Under the pieces are notes generated by a model. It saw only the letters and a list, made by a program, of their open reading frames with translations. It was not told the DNA's origin and made no database searches. A program made the translations under genes and the position numbers. Source: a virus. From it: a stretch of DNA of 36,672 bases. The DNA is taken from the IMG/VR virus record IMGVR_UViG_3300048592_001414, positions 1 to 36,672 of that record; one strand, given 5' to 3'. Below, in pieces: positions 21,448-29,517 of this stretch (position 1 is its first letter; each line of letters starts with the position of its first letter).

Positions 21448-22809
21448 ATGTCAATCCGCGGACGTAGTTTTGCCGGTGCTTTCGCTCTCGCCGAACAGGT
21501 GGACATCGACACCCCAAATTCAACCCCTGATGTCTACATTCCAGTAACCTCTGAAAGCGTCGGTACCAATCGCCCGCTTATCGAGCGAGCCGGTGTGTAC
21601 TCTTCGCCAGAAGTGCAGCGGACACAGGGCGGCCTCGAGGTCAACAACGGCGACTTCAGTCTGGAGGCAGATGGCGTCGCGCTGGGCCTGCCTCTGAAGT
21701 TCTTGATCGGTAAAGTCACCACCGCGGCGAAGGCTGGTTCGATAACAGCCGCCGCAACCGCCACCGGCGGCACTTCCGGCACCCTGGCGGACGGGAATGT
21801 GCAGTACCGGGTGGCTAACGTCTTCACTCGCTCACTGGACGGCAGACGTCACATCGGTGGTGCCGCCCCACTTTCGACCGCTGTCACTCTGTCTGGAGGG
21901 GGGAATGGATCTGTGGCGCTTAGCTGGACGAATGCAACCCCGCCGGCCGGTTACACGTTGACCGGTACCGCCATTTATCGCAAGGTTGGGAGTGGCGATT
22001 GTCTCAGGATCGCGTATCAGGCTGGCAGCGGTACCACCTACGATGACAACGGATCCTCTGCCCAGACCAGCGAGGTGCCACCAGAGCCCGGTTTTGTGCA
22101 CACGTTCATCCCGTCGATCGACTTGGATGACCTGGACCTGCCATCGTTCACCGTCATCAAGATGCTTGATATCGCGGAGTCCAGGATGATCGCTGGCTGC
22201 AAAATGGGGCAGATGACCTGCACTGTCGCTGAAGATGGGAACTCACCAGTCAATTTCACATTTGGGCTGCTCGGCCGCGAAGCTACCAAGGTGGCGAATG
22301 GCTCACCGACTTACACCCCTGTCTGCTCCATGCTGTCTCACCAAAGCAGGGTATGGATCGATGGCGTAGTCACCAACGTCGCGAAGGCTCTCTCCATCAC
22401 GGTCAACAACAATCTTCAGAGCGTGAAAGTCCTCGACGGCAACGCTTTCCCCAAGGATCACTCCGAGGGAATGCGCCAGATCGGCGGCACGTTCACGCTC
22501 GGTGCCGAAAATCACGACCAGTGGGATCGACTCAAGAACGGGATGCCGTTTGCCGTGCTGGCCAGCATCGAGGGCGAGGGCACGACGGATGGCGCCGCCT
22601 TCCGCATCGACAGCAATACCGTGGCAACCCCGTTTCCGTTCGAGTGCGACTTCCACATGCCGAAGTGCAAGTACGACGGTACCGCGGGAGGAAACCTCAA
22701 CGGATCTGAGCTGATGAACGAGCAGCCCAACTACAAGGCAAACTTCTCGTTGGCGGACGGCTACACCTTGCGCATACGCCTGACTAACCGGGTAGCTTCG
22801 CTGGCGTGA
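21448..22809 (+). CDS. Major tail tube protein
   Basis: A 453-residue beta-rich protein, probably the tube subunit. Residues ~35-90 and ~240-440 resemble tail tube sheets (AEQVDIDTPNSTPDVYIPVTSE, CTVAEDGNSPVNFTFG, SITVNNNLQSVKVLDG, IGGTFTLGAENHDQWDRL). A Thr/Ala/Gly-rich insert at ~100-225 (TAAATATGGTSGTLADGNVQ, SVALSWTNATPPAGYTLTG) looks like a Big/FN3-type domain displayed on the tube. Its stop overlaps the next start as GTGA. Confidence 0.82.
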   Translation: MSIRGRSFAGAFALAEQVDIDTPNSTPDVYIPVTSESVGTNRPLIERAGVYSSPEVQRTQGGLEVNNGDFSLEADGVALGLPLKFLIGKVTTAAKAGSITAAATATGGTSGTLADGNVQYRVANVFTRSLDGRRHIGGAAPLSTAVTLSGGGNGSVALSWTNATPPAGYTLTGTAIYRKVGSGDCLRIAYQAGSGTTYDDNGSSAQTSEVPPEPGFVHTFIPSIDLDDLDLPSFTVIKMLDIAESRMIAGCKMGQMTCTVAEDGNSPVNFTFGLLGREATKVANGSPTYTPVCSMLSHQSRVWIDGVVTNVAKALSITVNNNLQSVKVLDGNAFPKDHSEGMRQIGGTFTLGAENHDQWDRLKNGMPFAVLASIEGEGTTDGAAFRIDSNTVATPFPFECDFHMPKCKYDGTAGGNLNGSELMNEQPNYKANFSLADGYTLRIRLTNRVASLA

Positions 22810-23084
22810 CGCGCGTTCTGCTGCAACTCAAAGGCGAGACCGAGCCGCGCCCTTGCGCCTGGTGCCCTGAGGATTTCACCCAGTTGGCTGACCTCGATCT
22901 CGCGGTGGGTGGCCTGGGCACTATGGACCTGGGGCATCTCTGGCACCTCATCGCGCTGCTGTGGGTCTGCTGTGAGGGCGCGCGGGAGCAATGGACGCTT
23001 CGCGAGTTTGGGCGCCGATTGCCAGGTGAAGCGCGTGATAGCCTTCTCCAGGGGGCCAGGCTCCTTTGGCTGCAGATCACGTAA
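22806..23084 (+). CDS. Tail assembly chaperone-like protein
   Basis: A 92-residue helical protein coupled to the tube gene by GTGA and overlapping the tape measure by 19 bases. This is the place of the chaperone that coats the tape measure. No second chaperone frame is present. A GGGGG run near the end (23051-23055) lies in the overlap zone, but no convincing slippery heptamer is seen. Confidence 0.6.
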   Translation: MTRVLLQLKGETEPRPCAWCPEDFTQLADLDLAVGGLGTMDLGHLWHLIALLWVCCEGAREQWTLREFGRRLPGEARDSLLQGARLLWLQIT

Positions 23085-26000
23085 TCGCGAGGATCTCAGC
23101 GGACATCTCCGAGCTCAGAACTGAGCTTGCGAAAGGTCACGCTGAGTTCCGCAAGTTCGGGGCGCAGATTGAGAAAGCGTTACCTGAGGACCCGTTCGAG
23201 CGTCTCACGCGTTCGGCTGGGTCTCTGGCACAGATCGGCGCCTCCGCGGCGCCCTTCCTGAAAGCTGGTCAGTCCGCCGCCCAGTTTGAGGCGGACCTCC
23301 GATCCCTAAACACGATCATTGACAAGAACGACGGGGACCTGGCCGCCTACGGGGAGAAGTTGCGCACCGTCTCGCTCGAGCTTGGTACCGCGCAGGGTGC
23401 CAGCCAGACGGCCAAGGCCGCCTTCGCTATCGCTGGCAGTGGATTCGAGGATGCGGCCGATGCCGCAAAAGTGTTGGAGACAGTCCTCAAGGCCACTACC
23501 GCCGGCGGAATGAAGGATGCTGCACCAGTGGCGGAGACGCTCTCTGGAGCCCTCAAGGCCTACGGCGCTTCCGCTGTTGAAGCGGAGCGATTCTCCAACG
23601 TCATGTTCACGACCATCAAGGACGGGATCACGACCTTCCCTGAGCTGACAGCTACCCTTGGTAATGTCGCGCCCATCGCCGCCGCCGCTGGCATAAGTTT
23701 CGAGGAGCTTGGCGCGGCTATCGCGGTCACCACCGGCAAGGGCATCAACACGAGCACAGCGGTGGACGGGCTGAAGGGCGCGATCACGAACCTGCTCGCG
23801 CCAAGTGAGCAGGCGCGCAAAGAGCTGGACCGACTTGGGGTTTCGGTTAGCGAGCAGAGCCTGAAACAGAAGGGCCTGAAGAACACACTCCTCGAGATTG
23901 CCAAGGCCAACGGCGGTTCCTCCCAGAGTTTCAAGTTGATCCTGGGTGATGTGCAAGCTTTCAACGCCGCGCTTGCGCTTACCGGTGATGGCGGAGCCGC
24001 TTTCGAGAAGGCCATGGGCAATATGGCTAAGTCTGGGGAGGCCACGGACAAGGCCTTGGCGGAGCGCAACAAGACATTTCAGGCCAGCATGGATCAGTTC
24101 CAGGTAGCGCTGGAGAGTGCCGGTGTTGCTGTCGGCACCATATTTTTACCCATCGCAAAGCAACTGCTTGATGCGGTAGGCGGCGTCGTGTCCGCGTTCG
24201 CGACTGCCCCAGCGCCCATCCAAGCAGCCATTACCACCGTCGGAGCCCTGGGTTCCGCCGCTATCATTACCACTAAGGCCATCGCCTTGCTGACAACGGT
24301 CGCGCAGCGGGAGACCATTGCCTTGGGGCTTAGCAGTCTGGCGAAAGCTTTGTGCGCGCAGCGCTCAATCGCGCTCACGGCTACGCTCTCGACACAAGCC
24401 ATGGCGATGGCCGCCACGGAAGCTGCGGCCATAGGGCTCGCGGGTGCCCAATCCACGGCGGCGGCCTCCGCGGTGACGCTGTCAGCTGGACTCGGGACGA
24501 TCATCTTGCCGCTCGCCGCGATTACGGCCTTCGCGGCCAGTATCGACTACATGCGGCGCAGTCAGGAAGCGGCGAACGCCAAGGCTGAGGAGGCGTTATT
24601 TCTGCAGGAGCGGGCGGCGGACGCCTACCGAGCCCAGAAGCCGCTGATCCAGAGCGCCGCCAACGCGCTGAGAGAGTACGCTGGAAACGTCGATCTAGCG
24701 GCGACCGCCATGGCCAAGGCGTCGAACGTCAAGGATCTGACCGAGGGCATCGCTGGCCTGGTCGATCAGTTGAACCAGGCCCAAGACAAGGGTGATAAGG
24801 ACCTGGTGAAGATGCTCTCGGACCGCATTCGAGTCCTCCGTGGGGCCAGACAAGAACTGGTCACTGCCGCCGCTAAGGCCGCCGAGCCCGCCAAAACGCC
24901 GACGCGAGAGTCCGCTGTGGCAGCAGAGAAACGCGAAAAGGCCGAAAAGGAGGCCGCCCAAAGAGCCGAAGCCAGACGCAAGGAGGCGCTAGCTGAGGAC
25001 CTCTCCGCGCTCGAGCAGCGCAGGAAGGCGGGAGACCTGAGTGCCCAGCAGGAGATCAAAGCCCTCGAGGAGCTCAAGTCCAGACACGCCCTGACCAGCG
25101 ATGAGCGGCGCAAGATGGATGAGGATATCGCCGCGGCGCAAGGTCGCATCCAAGCGCGCAACCTTGAGCAGTGGCAGAAAGCCACGGAGCGCGCAAGAGA
25201 GGCCGCGAAGCAGAATATGGATTTACGCAGGGCAGCGCTCGAGACTGAGCGCGACGCTCAGAAGACTGTCGAGGGCCGGCTTGAGGTGGCAAAGCAACTG
25301 GTCGACCTTGAGGCCGAGCAGGCGCTACACGCGGAGAAGAACGCAAAGAATCGGAAGCAGATTCTCGATAACGCGGAGGCCCAGAAGAAGCTGCTCGAGC
25401 AACAAGCCAAGGATGAGGCGGGACAACGGGACGCCGATCTGGCCGCTAAGCGCAGCGAGCTGGCGAAAGAGCAGGCGGTGGAGGAAGAGGCGGCCCAGCA
25501 GATCCTCTTTGACAGACGCAGGGAGCAGCTAGACCGTGAAGCTGCGGCCGGCAAGGATGTCGCGCAACAGCGGCGCCGCTTGGAGGAAGAGGAGCTAGCA
25601 GCGGCCCAGGCAGCATCAGAGCGTAGGCTAGCGATGGCCGCGGCGGAGATCGAGGCCAAACGGAAAGCGGCCGACGCTGGTGCGACACCTGAGGAGCAGG
25701 CCCTGAACGCCGAGCGGGCCAAGCTGGAGCTTGCCAAGGCCCAACGTCAAGCCGCGGAGGAGAAACGGGGAATCGTGGAACGCTCGGACGCCGCGCTCAA
25801 CGCCGAGACAGCCAAGCTGCGCGAGCAACTCGCATTACTGCGAGAGCAGAACACTGAGCGCACCAAGGGCCAAGCTACCCTGGGCGGTGTTACGGGCGCC
25901 GAGCAGCTCAATGAGAACACCGGAGCATGGGGGGTAAGCCGCCGACAAGGTGATGGGCGCACCGCGGATGAGACCGAGGCTGAGCTGGAAGGCCAGATTG

Positions 26001-26221
26001 CAAGAAACGAAGGGATCCTCAATTCCCGCAGGACCATGCGCGAAGGGGCTGGGGCTAGCGCAGACCCCCTAATGACGACCCAGAACTCCCTTTTAGAGCA
26101 GATTCGTGACGCCATCTTGGCGGGAGGGCGGAGAGTTGGTGCCACAGTCGCTTCCGCGCACCGCACCCCTCTGCAGCCGATGGGCGTGCCCTATCAATTT
26201 CAGCCTAACAGCTCATTATGA
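23066..26221 (+). CDS. Tape measure protein
   Basis: A 1051-residue protein that sets tail length and is injected with DNA. Residues ~80-270 match the phage minor-tail/TP901-type core (SLELGTAQGASQTAKAAFAI, GITTFPELTATLGNVAPIAA, FEELGAAIAVTTGKGINTST). Hydrophobic, Ala-rich stretches lie at about 360-500. A long charged coiled coil (about 610-960, Glu/Arg/Ala/Lys) follows. At ~1.5 Angstrom per residue the tail would be about 150-160 nm. The TTG start is the first possible one after an in-frame stop at 23039 and lacks a good ribosome site. Translation may rely on coupling to the chaperone gene. Palindrome copy 4 starts 3 bases after the stop. Confidence 0.92.
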   Translation: MAADHVIARISADISELRTELAKGHAEFRKFGAQIEKALPEDPFERLTRSAGSLAQIGASAAPFLKAGQSAAQFEADLRSLNTIIDKNDGDLAAYGEKLRTVSLELGTAQGASQTAKAAFAIAGSGFEDAADAAKVLETVLKATTAGGMKDAAPVAETLSGALKAYGASAVEAERFSNVMFTTIKDGITTFPELTATLGNVAPIAAAAGISFEELGAAIAVTTGKGINTSTAVDGLKGAITNLLAPSEQARKELDRLGVSVSEQSLKQKGLKNTLLEIAKANGGSSQSFKLILGDVQAFNAALALTGDGGAAFEKAMGNMAKSGEATDKALAERNKTFQASMDQFQVALESAGVAVGTIFLPIAKQLLDAVGGVVSAFATAPAPIQAAITTVGALGSAAIITTKAIALLTTVAQRETIALGLSSLAKALCAQRSIALTATLSTQAMAMAATEAAAIGLAGAQSTAAASAVTLSAGLGTIILPLAAITAFAASIDYMRRSQEAANAKAEEALFLQERAADAYRAQKPLIQSAANALREYAGNVDLAATAMAKASNVKDLTEGIAGLVDQLNQAQDKGDKDLVKMLSDRIRVLRGARQELVTAAAKAAEPAKTPTRESAVAAEKREKAEKEAAQRAEARRKEALAEDLSALEQRRKAGDLSAQQEIKALEELKSRHALTSDERRKMDEDIAAAQGRIQARNLEQWQKATERAREAAKQNMDLRRAALETERDAQKTVEGRLEVAKQLVDLEAEQALHAEKNAKNRKQILDNAEAQKKLLEQQAKDEAGQRDADLAAKRSELAKEQAVEEEAAQQILFDRRREQLDREAAAGKDVAQQRRRLEEEELAAAQAASERRLAMAAAEIEAKRKAADAGATPEEQALNAERAKLELAKAQRQAAEEKRGIVERSDAALNAETAKLREQLALLREQNTERTKGQATLGGVTGAEQLNENTGAWGVSRRQGDGRTADETEAELEGQIARNEGILNSRRTMREGAGASADPLMTTQNSLLEQIRDAILAGGRRVGATVASAHRTPLQPMGVPYQFQPNSSL

Positions 26222-26224
26222 GAT

Positions 26225-26254
26225 GTTCAACTCCGCCACATGGCGGAGTTGAAC
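26225..26254. repeat. Dispersed 30-bp palindrome, copy 4
   Basis: Same 14-nt arms with loop CA. It is immediately followed by AAAAGGAG, the ribosome site of the next gene, so the hairpin abuts that site and could affect translation initiation as well as mRNA stability. Confidence 0.95.
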
Positions 26255-26270
26255 AAAAGGAGACTCGTCG

Positions 26271-27089
26271 ATGCCTCTGCTTCCCAGTCATCTGAAACGC
26301 GTGGCCAGTACCGTCCGAGCTGCGGACTTCGCCGATGAGGACATCGGCGGGGCCCTGACCGACACCGAGCTGACCGGCACCACAGTGGGCGAAACTTTGT
26401 TTGAGATGCCTTCCACAGCCGAGGGCAGTGGTGACGGCTCTCGCGTCCAGTACGGCAAGGAAGGGATCGCCAACACCCACCCCACCGACAACCTGATCAA
26501 CGCCAAAATTTTCTTCCCGAACTTCTTGGCCGATTGGGGGTCCGGCACGGATACTGTGGTCCTGACTTCCAGTTCCGAAGATGACGATGACACCAAGTTC
26601 GCCCGCCTGTTCGGCTTCGACATCAACGGCGACCCGATCGTCCTGGAGGTGGCACTCGATGGCACGGCGGAGGCCGTTAGCCTGGACCTTATGAGCGACC
26701 TGCAGAGGGTCACCATCCACGAAGACGACGTGGACAACGATTACCCCTTGGTGGCTACGGCTGGCACCCTTACCATCACCCGGGGGAACGACACCGTGCT
26801 TGGCGAGATTCCGGCGGGCTACTATTCCGCCACGGCCGAGATCGACGCGTGGCTTCCGGCCACACTGAACGACACCACGACAGCCGACGATCCCGCGACA
26901 TCACCCTCGGGTGCTAGTTGGTCGCGTCCTCGCAACATTGCTAGCGCTCTGGCGGTAGCCAACGGGGGCGAGCTTTCTGCCGAGTCAAAGCAAGGCATCT
27001 GGCTCCGGCTGACCGTCAAGGAAGGGATGCCACCATCTTATGACGTGGAGTACCTGCCGGCTATCTATGGCCACGCGCAGGGTGTCTAG
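26271..27089 (+). CDS. Tail virion protein, beta-rich
   Basis: A 272-residue protein with AAAAGGAG upstream and strong beta content (DTVVLTSSSEDDDDTKFARLFGF, PIVLEVALDGTAEAVSLDL, GTLTITRGNDTVLGEIP). It sits directly after the tape measure, where distal tail proteins lie. No diagnostic motif is recognised. Stop and next start share one base (TAGTG). Confidence 0.7.
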   Translation: MPLLPSHLKRVASTVRAADFADEDIGGALTDTELTGTTVGETLFEMPSTAEGSGDGSRVQYGKEGIANTHPTDNLINAKIFFPNFLADWGSGTDTVVLTSSSEDDDDTKFARLFGFDINGDPIVLEVALDGTAEAVSLDLMSDLQRVTIHEDDVDNDYPLVATAGTLTITRGNDTVLGEIPAGYYSATAEIDAWLPATLNDTTTADDPATSPSGASWSRPRNIASALAVANGGELSAESKQGIWLRLTVKEGMPPSYDVEYLPAIYGHAQGV

Positions 27090-27421
27090 TGTCGACCCCA
27101 TTCCTGGAGTACTCGCCGGGGGACGTGATAACGTCGGAGGACCTCAACGCGGTACGAGATGCGATCAATCGCTTGGAGGAAGATGCTTGGGCGAGCGGTG
27201 TTCCGCCCCTCGCCGCCCCAGACGGTACACGGACAGTGTTCACCTTCCCAGATCCATTCGAACCGGGGACCTGCAGCCTATGGATATCGGGGCTAAGGTT
27301 GACCCGTGATGAGCACTACGAAGAGGGCCCGGGAGCAAATCAGATCACGATGCTTGTCGACGATCCCCTGCTGGCCGGCGATGCCCTGCGAGCCGACTAC
27401 CTTCGTTCGGTGATCCCGTGA
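27089..27421 (+). CDS. Small tail protein
   Basis: A 110-residue protein from GTG, coupled to its neighbour. The N-terminal helix (ITSEDLNAVRDAINRLEED) is followed by short beta-strands (TRTVFTFPDPFEPGTCSLWISGLRL). The pattern TVFTFP...SLWISG.RL resembles small phage baseplate or fibre-attachment proteins. No firm family. Confidence 0.65.
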   Translation: MSTPFLEYSPGDVITSEDLNAVRDAINRLEEDAWASGVPPLAAPDGTRTVFTFPDPFEPGTCSLWISGLRLTRDEHYEEGPGANQITMLVDDPLLAGDALRADYLRSVIP

Positions 27422-27422
27422 C

Positions 27423-29267
27423 ATGGCTCGGTACCGCCGGCCTGCCCCGGCTCCAATCGTCAACCGTCTGGGCGCTGACTACGCCAGGGCCGATGTCTTT
27501 GCTATCGCCGATGGCTTGGCCACGTTTCGAGAAGGCAGGTATAGAGCCGGCCACGCCGGTGTCACGGTCGTTTGGCGGGGGAGGTATCAAGCCGTGACTG
27601 ACGTTTCAGCCTTGTGGGCTGGTAGGTACTCCGCTACCCGCGAGACTAGCAGAGTGCTTCGGGGTCGCTACGGCCAGACAGTGAGCCTGAAGATCTTCCG
27701 TGGCCGTTACTCAAGCACGCGGCACCTCGATGTGGTTTTCAGGGGCCGCGTTGCCATTGATGGTCCGGAGGTCGCTCCGGCGCCCCCTGGTCCGCCAGGC
27801 GCGAACCAGCCCGGGTTGCCGCCGAGCTATAGTCCGGGATACGGGCCGTCCGCGGCGAGTATCGCCTGGCAGCAGGGTGAAGGAACCATGGAGATCCTAC
27901 ATCTTTCCGCCAATGGACGTGATTTGCGGTACGCCGTGCCGGTCGTGGATCTGGAGTTGAACGACTCGGCGCCAGCGACCTGGACCATGACTATCCCAGA
28001 TCCCAAAGCACATTACCACCCGGAGCGGGTGGGTGGCGAATGGGAAGGGGTGCTGACCGATGACCCCACTCATGTCTTTCGGCTGGTCTGTCGATGGGGC
28101 GGCCAGACGCTGCGCTTTCTGGGCATACCGACCCAGGCGGCACACAACCGGGTCACAGCAGATGGTAAAATCACGTTTGACCTGACCTGGTCCGGCATCT
28201 GCACGAGTTGGAAGCTTTCCCAAGAGGCCGTTACTCAAGAAACTCTCAGGTCTACTCGGTTGGCCACCATCCGGCAAGAGAAGGTCATTCTCGAGGCCGC
28301 CCAGGCAGCCGGCGTGACGACTCGCGGCGTACCGCGCTTGCCAGTCTTGCGTTTGCAGCACCGGCAGAACTTTCGTCCGCTGGACATGATCCAGCAGTAC
28401 TGTGAGAGACACCTGTTGGGCTGGTGTTTCGATGAAGCTGTGATGGAGTTCAGAAAACTTCAGATCGGCAGTCCGCGCTGGACATACGGCCCAAACACCT
28501 GGGTTGAGTCGGAAACCAGCATGATGAGTAACGCCGACCTCTATTCTCAGGTCACGGTGCGGCGGGTTGTGGAATCTGGGGATATCGTCGGACAGCCAAT
28601 AACCTCGATAGAGTACGGCGACCACTATTCCGTGACTTTCCCGGAGCCGCTCTCTGGGGTGACCTACCGCCCCGTTGGTACCCCGGTGCAAGGCATTTTC
28701 TCCGATTTCATTTTCAGAGACTCGCGCGGGAACATGGTGGCCGTGCGTGAGGCGCGCAGGGGCCGCAGTTACGCGGCTTTCCTCTACAACCAACCTCTGA
28801 ACAACATCTCCAGTGTTAGTTGGACGTTCGGGACCCCATCGAAAGGTCTCACTCTAACCAAGGGATTTGGCCAGATTGTGTTCACGGGGCGTGGCGCTGA
28901 CAAGGGTGGGTCTGAGGATTTCCCGGATGAGTTCGAGACAACGTTCTCGGTGAACGTCCAACACCCGAGCCTGGTTGCGCTGATCGGGGTGCGCCCCCGC
29001 GAGCTGGAGGTGGATGAGGTTACTGGAACCCAGGCAGATGCTGAGCGGGTCGGATTGAATCATCTGGAGCGCCTTTATCTGGGTAGGGCGCCACGGGCAC
29101 TGACCTGCCAGCCGAATCTAGGGGTTCGGCCCGGTCAGACGATTCGTGTCATCGACCCGAAGCTCAACCGGGTGCATCGAGGGCTGGTGCGCCGAGTAAG
29201 GCACCGCATCACGGATGACCCTGCCCAGTGGGGCACAGTCATCGAGGCAACAGGATGGAAGGTATGA
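27423..29267 (+). CDS. Tail hub / baseplate protein with N-terminal GRY repeats
   Basis: A 614-residue protein. Residues ~38-108 hold five ~14-residue units each beginning GRY and a sixth GRV (for example GRYSATRETSRVLR, GRYSSTRHLDVVFR). A Pro-rich linker follows (about 116-140). The rest resembles siphovirus hub/tail-associated proteins: LELNDSAPATWTMTIPDPKAHYH, a mid-region with LRLQHRQNFRPLDMIQQYCERH, and a C-terminal LysM-like or gp27-like end (GVRPGQTIRVIDPKLNRVHRGLVRRV). It is probably part of the central tail tip through which DNA passes. The repeats are not usual for this family. Confidence 0.75.
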   Translation: MARYRRPAPAPIVNRLGADYARADVFAIADGLATFREGRYRAGHAGVTVVWRGRYQAVTDVSALWAGRYSATRETSRVLRGRYGQTVSLKIFRGRYSSTRHLDVVFRGRVAIDGPEVAPAPPGPPGANQPGLPPSYSPGYGPSAASIAWQQGEGTMEILHLSANGRDLRYAVPVVDLELNDSAPATWTMTIPDPKAHYHPERVGGEWEGVLTDDPTHVFRLVCRWGGQTLRFLGIPTQAAHNRVTADGKITFDLTWSGICTSWKLSQEAVTQETLRSTRLATIRQEKVILEAAQAAGVTTRGVPRLPVLRLQHRQNFRPLDMIQQYCERHLLGWCFDEAVMEFRKLQIGSPRWTYGPNTWVESETSMMSNADLYSQVTVRRVVESGDIVGQPITSIEYGDHYSVTFPEPLSGVTYRPVGTPVQGIFSDFIFRDSRGNMVAVREARRGRSYAAFLYNQPLNNISSVSWTFGTPSKGLTLTKGFGQIVFTGRGADKGGSEDFPDEFETTFSVNVQHPSLVALIGVRPRELEVDEVTGTQADAERVGLNHLERLYLGRAPRALTCQPNLGVRPGQTIRVIDPKLNRVHRGLVRRVRHRITDDPAQWGTVIEATGWKV

Positions 29268-29271
29268 GGGT

Positions 29272-29517
29272 ATGAGCCAGCAACGCTTCTTGCAACGTCA
29301 GATCGCACGTGTTTCATCGTTTGGTCTAGGCCAGGTGACAGAGGCTGATGAGGCGGGTCGCGCTTCGGCCATCACCGGTGCTCGAGCAGCGCCACGCACA
29401 GGACTATCAACCGTCTTGGCGCAACCCCTGACATCTGGTGCCACCGCACTCCTTCTCGCCGGCGGCGACAACGATGCCGCCAGCATTCTAGGTCACGCAC
29501 CCTTCCTCGGTGGCTAG
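29272..29517 (+). CDS. Small tail-tip-associated hypothetical protein
   Basis: An 81-residue protein starting at ATG 29272 (AAGG and AGGG lie just upstream), overlapping the next gene by 8 bases (GTGGCTAG). Gly/Ala/Ser-rich in the second half (LLLAGGDNDAASILGHAPFLGG). No family is recognised. Confidence 0.6.
   Translation: MSQQRFLQRQIARVSSFGLGQVTEADEAGRASAITGARAAPRTGLSTVLAQPLTSGATALLLAGGDNDAASILGHAPFLGG

Noticed and set aside
23042-23068. Programmed frameshift from chaperone to tape measure
   Set aside because: No slippery heptamer of the X-XXY-YYZ type is present. The GGGGG run allows only one codon to re-pair properly.
27953-27962. Fifth copy of the palindrome (GGAGTTGAAC)
   Set aside because: Only a 10-base match to one arm inside the hub gene, with no opposing arm. 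Likely chance.
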